Of a DNA stretch of 64,000 nt, positions 55,751 through 64,000 are shown in pieces. Every line of letters starts with the position of its first letter. The first letter of the stretch is position 1. Under the pieces are notes generated by a model that saw nothing but the letters and a program-made list of their open reading frames with translations, was not told where the DNA came from and did no database searches. Where the stretch lies: assembly GCA_015501075.1 (NCBI GenBank), contig JADNYJ010000009.1:372001-436000 (forward strand), in the 5' to 3' direction. The stretch comes from Gymnopilus junonius (lineage: Eukaryota; Basidiomycota; Agaricomycetes; Agaricales; Galerinaceae). The translations under genes and the position numbers were made by a program.

Positions 55751-58700
55751 CTAGGACGGTGCACCAGTGAGACCAGGCGGGAATCCATTAAAATCAACCT
55801 GATCCTGGTGAGCTTGGCCTGCAATTGTAAATGCTATCCGTAAACGTAAGCGGACATTGCTCTGTCGAGGGGAACAAGGGTGAGATGAAGCTAGCGCGGA
55901 ACCAAAAATGAGCTACTTACACCAGCTGGGGCAACGACTCGCATTTGTTGCGTCTCCACTGAACCAGGGTTTATGGTCGGATTCGACATTGGCAGCATCT
56001 GTAATTGTTGTGACTAGCATACAACGTTCAGTGGGCCGAGTCGGTGCAGACAGGGTTTGAGGTCTACCTTTGGTACCGCAGCCTGGAAACTTAAACCAGT
56101 GGCAGCCTCGGAACCAGCTACCTGGAATCGAGCCAGAATCATCACGACCCCAGGCTTTGTAGGCGATGTTTGCGGTGTCAGTGTAATCTTCAAGTCGTTC
56201 TTATCATACGCAGAATACGCTGGACGTTGCTGTTGCGGTGGTACAGGAGCGGTGGGCGTTGAAATTGCTTGAGAGGGCGCAAAAGCGGTGGCGGGCGTTG
56301 AAGGGAACGAAGGTGGTGCAGCAGATTGCGGAGGTATGGGAGGAGATGTGGTGGTATGAACACCTGATGAGCCGAAAAGACCGAGGATATCGTCCACTGT
56401 CGATTTTTGCTGAGGTGCTGCTGGTGGGGGAGAGCTTGAATTGGTTGTCGATGAGGAACCAAAGATTTCGGCTAGCAGGTCTTGGTTAGATTGTGCGGTG
56501 GCGGCAGGCTGGCTGCTAACAGAGCCTCCCGGAGTTGATGGTACTTCATCACCAAGTAGGTCAGCCTAGTTCAAGGCGGTGAGTTCAATGAACACGGACA
56601 AAAAAATTCTACAAGATCTTACTTCTTTGCCTTTTGTCGACCCAACAGGTTTCCTTTCGCTAACTATTTAAGAAGTAGTGAGTTCCTGGGGAATAAATAT
56701 ATTCAAAATGTAGGACATACCAACGCCCATGACAGTAGCTTTGAGCTCTGGCGGTGGCATTTGTTCAAGCACACCTATTCTCGTTTCACCCAGGCTGAAC
56801 AAGCTCGCAAATTCAACTGCCCGTTGTTGCAGCTCCAGCTCAGGACTGGTAGTATATTTCGCAAGGACTTCAGCGATACGATCTTGCTCTGGTACTGAGG
56901 TGGTGCTGCGAGCCGCAATCTTTGTTACGGCTGCAAGTACAAATTGTCGGACGAGGTAGTTTGCGTAGGGTGAATCTAGGATCGAGAGGATCAGGTCGAT
57001 CAGGTCTTTGTCTGTAATCTTATAGATACAAAAAAACATCAGGACAGTACCAATCCAGGAATCCAAAGTACTGTACCACAATCGTTTGGTCATCGTCCAC
57101 GATTCCGCCTTGCAGAATGACTTCGCTGTATTCTCCAAGAATCCATGTAGCTGCCAGGGTAAGTGATTCTTGGGAAATATCCGATTTGAGAGCAAGGTAT
57201 AATTTTGACGACGTGTACGCTTGTAATTCAGGAGTATGAGCGACGAGACGGATGAATGCCGACAGTATTTCCTCGCGGACAAAATTTCCGGCCTATATAT
57301 AACAGATGAATGAACAATGGCTGAGATGATGATGTAAAAACGCTACGAACGAGCTTCAAAACACGGAGGACCGTATCGATATGCCAGCGCTTATTTGGGG
57401 CAAAGCGTTCTGCCGCTAAGCATATCTGGGTAGTTAAACCGAGCTTGAACTCATCGTCTGCAACCTCGAGAAATGCCAGCAATTCACGGATGAGAATGCG
57501 AACGTTTTGCTCATTGATAAGGGCGTAAGAAAGTTCAAGAGCACGGCGACGTATTGAAATATCTCCATCACGGAGGCAGTCGAGAATAATGTTCCGATGG
57601 CGTTGGACGGCGTTGGTGTCCATTGATACCACCTTGTTGAGCGTGTTGAGGGCGACGTATCGAATGTTGTTGTCCTTGTTACTCAGGAACTTTCCAAGAA
57701 TGTTGATGGCCATAACCCTCAGCCCAGTATCTGCCTCGATTTCCAGGACTGTGAGCACAGTTTCGTACAAGATGGCATTTCCGACGTTTTTGGACGAGTC
57801 GGTGTTGGTGGCGACCTTGAGTGGGGTTAGTGGCGGAAATTGTGCAAGGCGAAAGACTCACCTGCGCCAGAATGTCGTTCATGGTCTCGCTAGCTTGCTC
57901 ATCACCTCTTCCGAGCATCCGTAATAGCCGTAATATTTTGACTTGAAGAAACGGATCGGTGATGCCCGATACATCATGTTCTGGACTGTATCCGGTGGTG
58001 ACCAAAGATTTGAGGTTGCGTACGAGGAGCGGGACAGCCTATAGAAGTGTTAAGCTGTCGTCTCGTAGAGGTTAAAAGGATAATCACGGTTCGGAATTCA
58101 TTTAGAATTGCGTCGTCGATTTGGCACATCTCGGTGACCAAAGTAATGGCTGTGAGGAGGACACCATGATTCCGATCTGTGAGCAGGTTCTTGGCTTTGG
58201 CAGTAAAGTGATCTGCGATGTCAGGGACCTTCTTAACGACGCGAAGAGCGCACAGAGCGGCCTAGATAACGGAGGGTTCGATGATAGGAGCAAAGGGAGA
58301 TGAGGACGGGACGGACCTTTTTGCGGATGTAAGTATTGCTGGATCCTAGCAGTTTCTCGATTTCGTTTGCAAGATCGCGAGACATTTCCTCGGACGCGAT
58401 GTTGGCAAAGGTGCAGAGGGCAAGTCCGACGGCATACATGTTGGAGTGGTTCATGTCACTGAAGACATGGGTGAGTGGGAAGAGGGGATTGTTGGCAAGG
58501 GCTCACTTTTTGAGAGAATTTGTGACGAGGGTGAGAACCTCCTGATTCTCATCCAACAGCAGCATGATGCCCAGGTAGCCGAGACGCTTGTCGGAGAAGC
58601 GGGGACTGGCGACGAGCTTGAGGCATTCGATCTGGCCGAAATGGGCGGGGGAGCCGAGCATGTGGATGTAGAGGAGCTTGGCAATGTTGTTGTGGCGCTG

Positions 58701-58934
58701 GAAGGAGTCCTCCTCCCTGAAGGAAGCGCGAATGGCGGCGGACTCCTGCTGGATGAGGGCGCGCTCATCTGCAACGGTCTAGAGAGATGGAGGGATGAGC
58801 GGTGCGGTGGGGAACGGGAAAGGGGCAAAGACCTTGCATGCGCGGATGCCCTTGATCAGAGCTTTGGGGCATAGTCAGAATGCAGATGAGAAATAAGAGA
58901 AAGCGCGCGCACCCTTTAGATTATGGTAGACCAT
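55751..58934 (-). CDS. APL4: AP-1 complex gamma-adaptin
   Basis: Thirteen exons, about 830 aa. Large subunit of the AP-1 clathrin adaptor that sorts cargo between trans-Golgi and endosomes. N-terminal trunk: [97 protein letters not shown]. Middle HEAT-like part: [20 protein letters not shown] and the [18 protein letters not shown] segment. The hinge is Ser/Pro/Gln-rich with DLL clathrin-box-like motifs (DLLGDE, QDLLAE, DILGLFG). The C-terminal ear (about 110 residues: [30 protein letters not shown]) ends at a TAG at 55751-55753. An in-frame ATG at 58964 would add MAVGEFEQSK in front. Confidence 0.93.
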
Positions 58935-59060
58935 CTTTGACTGTTCAAATTCACCAACCGCCATTGTGCTACACCGTGTGACTCGTGTGACTGTTGCATT
59001 GTTACCCGCGTCCATTGTTCCCTGCTGCCTTTTAATCCAACATGAGTCTCCTGGCTCCTC

Positions 59061-60060
59061 ATGAGATCCTCCAAGTTCACCCAACTCCCCCGTCTCTCGT
59101 TGTTTGCACAGTTCCTCTCTCAGCACGATGATCCTCTCCGCCGTGGCTTCATTACCCGTCTCGACCGTTCTCCAGTCGCTCGTAAACGGTCCGCCCTTTC
59201 CAACCCCTTCCTGCCCTCTAGCTCACTTTACACCAGACTTGCTTTTCTAAAGGCCCTCCTACTCAATGTCTCCGTCTTGCTCTTTACATCTGCTCTCGCT
59301 GCCATCACAATCCTCAGAGACCTCACCTCGCCCCTCCCCACTCCCGTCAAGCTTGCCTTCTGCATCACTCAAGACGTCCTCATTGCCACTGCGATCGTCG
59401 TCCTTGTTCGTTCAACTACTGTCCCGTTCTTCTTTGGCGAATGCCAACTCCGTCTTCTCTACGGATTCCGTCCCTCCGAAATCATCATTCGCAAACCACC
59501 TTCCGTACCCTTATTGTTGAACAGCGATGTGCCGGAGGATCAGCGCATGGAGCGCTTCTGGCGTATGGCGACTCGTGCCGTCAACCCTGAGCTCTTGTAC
59601 TCAAATGCGAGTGCTATGCTGTCTTCCGATTACTGGACTCTCGAATACCGCGCAGTATTTGATGCCATCCGGCGCATTCAACGCGGCCAGTTCACTGACG
59701 ATGCATTGGAGTTTGCTATTTTCAAGCAGGATGATGGCATCTGGAACGTGTGTGAACTATGGAGAATGCATGAAATTATGACAGACCAGCAGGAAGTCAC
59801 CATGTTCAAGGTACGTTGCTATTCTTATTCCAGCTCATATCTCTCTCTGACATGCGGCCCAGGCATTCCTCACTCTGTCTGGGAAAGATGAGTTGCTCGC
59901 AATTTGGCAAGATATCCTATCTTGCTCTCCTTCGGGAAAATTCATAGAACGCTCGCCATCACCGAAAGCCTACCAGACTATGGTTGACAAGTTTGCCCGA
60001 GAAGGTCTCGATTATGAGACGGTCTGGAGTCACGTATCCACAAAGAACCAATGCTCATGA
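59061..60060 (+). CDS. Conserved hypothetical protein with two membrane segments
   Basis: Exons 59061-59810 and 59863-60060 join in phase (315 aa). I do not recognise the family. The N-terminal 70 residues are basic (LSLFAQFLSQHDDPLRRGF). Two hydrophobic segments follow (ALLLNVSVLLFTSALAAITI, about residues 66-85, and FCITQDVLIATAIVVLVRST, about 100-120). After GECQLRLLYGFRPSEIIIRKP comes a soluble part with YWTLEYRAVFDAIRRIQRG and ELLAIWQDILSCSP. The basic start could be a mitochondrial signal, but this is uncertain. The gene lies head-to-head with AP-1 gamma; 126 bases separate the two starts. Confidence 0.6.
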
Positions 60061-60473
60061 ACTCGATGCCATTTAAAGTTGTGCTATTTGTATTGTATCA
60101 CCCGCTCTCTAATTGCTTTGTATTCCATGTATCTACATATTGCTTTGTATTTGCTACCTTGTAATCAATCAATTCTTGAACACTCACGGTCCGTCGATCC
60201 TGGAGGCAACAATGAGTCAAAGCGTCCTTTGTTATATAACTGGGCCAATGCCTTCAGCTATTTATTTCCTCAAGGTTTACGGATGCATGTTTAGTTGGAA
60301 CTCCCATCTCGAGCTCAGAGCCTGAACCCTGCCCTGTTCAGTCTGGGCGCTCTAGCTGGTAGTCCCCTCTCTAACTCGACAGCCTATTAAACCTTGAATC
60401 CTCATTACTCCCCTTCCCTCTCGATTTCTCTGGATTTTTATCCTTCCATATCGAGCAAGCCCTTTGGATCATA
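60061..60473. other. Intergenic before the CCCH gene
   Basis: The 413 bases are AT-rich with no supported gene. The right half should be the CCCH gene promoter. Confidence 0.4.
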
Positions 60474-63400
60474 ATGAATTTGGTCTTTGGACAGAAATCG
60501 TCTCGGCGGCCACCTTGTAAATACTTCCTCCAAGGGAAATGTGTGTATGGGGACAAGTGTTCAAATGCCCATGACACCCCACGATCAACCAGCAGGAATA
60601 GCAAAGCCAAGAAGAAGAAAGAATCTAGTTCAGAGTCGGACAATCACGCAGCCGCTGAGCCTGAACCGCAGAACGATGACAGATGGAATTCTCAGGGTCC
60701 TGGCTGGGAACCCTTTGGAGACTCGGCGAACTCTTCCAAGGAGCAAACCGAGAATGATAAATCCCCTTGCCTGTTCGGGAGTGATTGCAAGAATATCGAC
60801 GACTGTGATTTTTCACATCCAGACCCCTCCACTTCAACAAAGAAAAGTGCCAACGACGAAGCAGCAGGAGGTCGTAAGTGCACTTTTTATGTCGACGGAA
60901 ATTCGGTCCTCTAATACCTGCTTTTATCTAAAAGACAAGGCCACAGTCCCCGAGTATCTGCCTACCCAGCGAGATGCAAAGTCAGATAAGAATCCTGGAC
61001 AAAGCGCCTACACCTTGAAGGCTTCCGATCAGCAGGCCTCCGCTCCTCCATCGGTCGCACCTGCTCAGAAACGTGGCCAGAGCATACCTTCCGACCGTGA
61101 CTACAATTCTCACGCCCAAGATCTCGAAGACGATCATGAAGATATGGAATACGTGAGTGTAATTTACCTCTGCTCCTCCGACATAATCTTATCTGCGATT
61201 AGCAGGAAAGACAAGATAACACATCCGGACGGGATGATTCCGGATGGGGTGGTCAACAAGAAGAATCTGATGTCGAAGGACTCTGGGGAGACGATGCAGA
61301 TGATGAACCTGCACAGCGTACCTCGCGAGTGGAACAAAAGTCGAAAAGCCCTCGCGATTACGATGAAGGTGTTGGGGGAACACGAGATTCCTCAGCTTCT
61401 CCCTCACCCCATACCCGTCGTCTGAAGCGTCCCGAGCAATCGTCGAGTCCATCGGAGACCAAGTACCCTCATATCTCGCAAGTCCAAATTCATTGGAGCC
61501 AATTCGCAGATCCACATGCCGATGCGGAAATACCATTCTGTAAGCTGCATGCTCAAGGGCAATGCATGCGGGGAGAAGAATGTAAATTCCGTCATTCGGT
61601 CACTGTTGAAGAATATACTCTCCTCTTTCGAGATCAACAACCAAACTTGTGGACTCTAAAGCGCGACACCAAGGCGGCCGCCCAACCAGCACGTCCAGCT
61701 CGCCGTCCCATCCCTGAGAAACCTGCGTCAATCGACGAGCAAATTCAGAGTCCTGCTGTACAGGAACCTCCCCCAACTCGATCTGCCATCCCTCCTACCG
61801 CACGCGAATGCACATTTTACCCACTTGGAAAATGTCGCAATGGAGACATGTGCCCATACCGACATGTTAACCCGCCTGAACGGCCACACGAGGTGGCACC
61901 TGACACAGCACACCTGCAATCAGACCAAGACAACTGGGGCTCTGGCGGGAACTCTGGAGTGGTGAAATCCAGAAAGCCATGTGTATATTTCACCACTCGT
62001 GGATATTGCCAAAGGGGAGATTCGTGCCATTTCCTTCATGGTGATGCCAATCCAGACCGAAATTACCCTTCCTCTGGCGTTTCTGGTCCTGCGTCGTCTG
62101 GAAATGAAAATGCGAACAACGGAGATGATGATGGTTGGGGAGCATCTTGGGACCCTATAGGTGAAGATACCCAGCCAGCCGTTGTTGTTAACTGGGAAGA
62201 TACTGTAGATAACAGTGGCTGGAATCATGTTACAGAACCGGCTGTACAACCCGTTGAACATTCAGAACCAGCCACCGAGGACTCGAAAGCGCCTGTTTGG
62301 GGTAAGTGGCCGCCTGAAGAAGATTCCTCTTCCCATGCGCCTTGGGCTGTACCCTCTGTGCCTTGCCCATATTTCGCCAAGGGAAATTGTCGGAAAGGCA
62401 ATGCCTGTAATATGCTCCACGATACTCCGAAGCGGGGGTCACGACCTAGCCATCCAGAAAACCGGTCGAGCAGCTCAGTTGCTCCCAAGGATCCTGAACA
62501 TGCTAACGTGGCCGACGAAATAGATAAATCGTGGTCCCAACCTTGGCCCACTGAAGGGGAGTCTAGTCTTTCTAAACCTACCAAAATCAATGCTCCCTGT
62601 AAAGACTATGGTGAAGGGCATTGTAAGTATGGAGATGGTTGCCGTTACTTGCATATTATCGTTCCAGAACCATCTGGGCAGCAGGAGGGAAAAGGGGAAG
62701 GGGAAGGAGTAGAAACAGAAGAAGGAGGAGAAGAAGAAGACGAACAAGAGCAGCTTGTGAGGCTAATTTTTCTTACTTGAATGAATTTGTTCTGACATGC
62801 TATTCCATAGCCACCTTCGGAGCAGATTCCATCTGTAGCAAGCGATGACTCCGTCGACTCGGAAGAAGTTGAAGAACCTAGTAGCGGTATTCCAGCTGTT
62901 TCTGAGATTGAGGAAGCTCCTAGTCAAAGGGTGGACTCTGCTCCTGAACCAGCTCTGGCGCCGATAGTAAGTCTTCTACGTTTCTCCACATACGTTGAAA
63001 AATGAGGTCTCACCATCTTAGGTATTCAATCATCCTCATGTCCAAAAGCTCATGATGAATTGTGAGGTCACCTTTGGGAGTGACATCACCCCGAGCCATA
63101 TAAAGCCTTTGCCCGACACTACAGATTTGCTCCTTTCAGGACTTCCTCTGCAAGTTAGTCCTGAAGATATTCGAACACTTGCCGATCCCTATGGCAAAAT
63201 CGAGGAAATCTCATCTGTAGATGACACCGGCACTCAAACCATTCTGGTGAAATTTGCCGAAATGGTTCAGGCCGTGAATGCTTTCAAGCACCTGAATAGT
63301 CGAACCTTCCAATCAACGGTGATCGCGGCATCCCTTAGGTCCCAAGTTCATTACAGCTTGAGCTCCCCAGGTCAGAACTTGGTGCTCAAGGTTACGTGGC

Positions 63401-64000
63401 CAAAGCCGCGCGTATATGCTTGGAGTCATTACCAGACGGTCTCTAAGGCTAAAACAGAGGCCAACAAACTTAATAATGCCATGTTCCGAGGTCGCAAGAT
63501 TAAGGCTGAATTTATTACCCCTCTCCGCAACCAAAGAAATCCTTATTCCGTGATCAAACTTGACCTGTTGCCGTTGGATGTGACGAAAGCAGACATTGAA
63601 GACCTCTGTAAAGATCCTGCTCTCATAACAGTGAATCGACCAACTTATACTGATGATCCTGTTGACCTCATTCGCTCTTCTCTTGCTACGTTTGGGGGAC
63701 TGCAATCCTTCGACATCCTTCCCGAAAATGACATGCTCTCAACCTGCACCGCTTTTGCTACATTTAAGACTGAGCAAATGGCAGAGGCAGCCAGAGATTC
63801 ATTGGACAATTGCAAGCAGGAGTTTTTGGGTCAGGAATCGTTGATCGTGCGATCGGCACACTTTTCCCGTTACCGAATCACTCTCGAGCAGTTTGAAGCT
63901 GTCAAGAACGAGCTGGATGCTCTGACAGAGAAATGCGCCAAGAAATGCACAATTCAATGCAATGATCACAGACTCAACAAGAACGTCAAATATGTGTATA
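60474..64000 (+). CDS. Multi-CCCH zinc-finger protein with RRM-like region, cut by right edge
   Basis: Five visible exons (60474-60873, 60935-61152, 61203-62756, 62811-62966, 63022-64000) give about 1102 codons so far. There are seven CCCH fingers: CKYFLQGKCVYGDKC..H, CLFGSDCKNIDDC..H, CKLHAQGQCMRGEEC..H, CTFYPLGKCRNGDMC..H, CVYFTTRGYCQRGDSC..H, CPYFAKGNCRKGNAC..H and CKDYGEGHCKYGDGC..H, all with C-x(5-8)-C-x5-C-x3-H spacing, so RNA binding is expected. After an acidic low-complexity run (about 62680-62756), exon 5 has LLLSGLPLQVSPEDIRTLA with FGSDITP before it, resembling one RRM-like fold. A further segment, VIKLDLLPLDVTKADIEDLC, suggests a second. Mushroom proteins of this layout often end in a RING-IBR-RING ligase; that part, if present, is outside the window. 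Confidence 0.78.

Noticed and set aside
1..64000. tRNA, rRNA, CRISPR, transposon or viral remnants
   Set aside because: No cloverleaf, B-box, repeat array, transposase, reverse transcriptase or viral protein was recognised on reading; a covariance-model or repeat search was not possible here.

Overview
This window is nuclear DNA of a basidiomycete fungus, most likely an Agaricomycete. Almost every gene is cut by many introns of about 46-65 bases with GT...AG ends. Genes lie a few hundred bases apart on both strands. The protein set mixes deeply conserved eukaryotic genes with families typical of mushroom-forming fungi: an F-box-like protein, a BTB protein, and a secreted protein with chitin-binding CBM19 repeats. 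I cannot name the species. No tRNA, rRNA, CRISPR array, transposon or viral gene was recognised.

Layout. 0-7 kb, minus strand: the 5' end of acetyl-CoA carboxylase ACC1, ARPC2 (Arp2/3 complex), a doubtful small ORF, a ZDS1-type polarity regulator, and the tiny gamma-tubulin recruiter MZT1. 7-11 kb, plus strand: TMA16, a cytidylyltransferase-like protein that has lost its catalytic motifs, and an F-box-like protein. 10.8-15.6 kb, minus: a Zap1-like zinc-finger factor, a leucine-rich-repeat protein and mitochondrial ribosomal protein uL23m. 15.8-23 kb, plus: phosphatase DCR2, BUD6 and two small intron-containing ORFs. 23.4-30.5 kb, minus: the CBM19 protein, a BTB protein, mitochondrial dihydroorotate dehydrogenase and one hypothetical gene. 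30.7-38 kb, plus: importin KAP123 and an AXL2-like membrane protein. 38.3-43 kb: dynein light chain and a Gin4/Hsl1-type kinase, both minus. 43.3-51 kb, plus: DNA ligase IV and a forkhead factor. 51.6-64 kb: a small minus-strand gene, SF3B1 (plus), AP-1 gamma-adaptin (minus), an unknown two-TM protein (plus) and a seven-CCCH-finger protein running off the right edge.

Most genes are independent housekeeping units. Four head-to-head pairs (MZT1/TMA16, uL23m/DCR2, kinase/LIG4, AP-1 gamma/unknown membrane protein) share short upstream regions. The window is rich in polarity and cytoskeleton genes (ZDS1, BUD6, AXL2, the Gin4/Hsl1-type kinase, ARPC2, MZT1, dynein light chain); this may be chance.

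Three places in otherwise conserved genes (one in KAP123, two in the kinase) need one extra base to stay in frame, and all three fall in runs of C. I read these as probable homopolymer undercalls in the assembly rather than broken genes. The strongest biological oddity is the catalytically dead cytidylyltransferase-like protein at 8450-9280. All exon boundaries come from reading splice sites and checking phase by eye; none was tested against transcripts.
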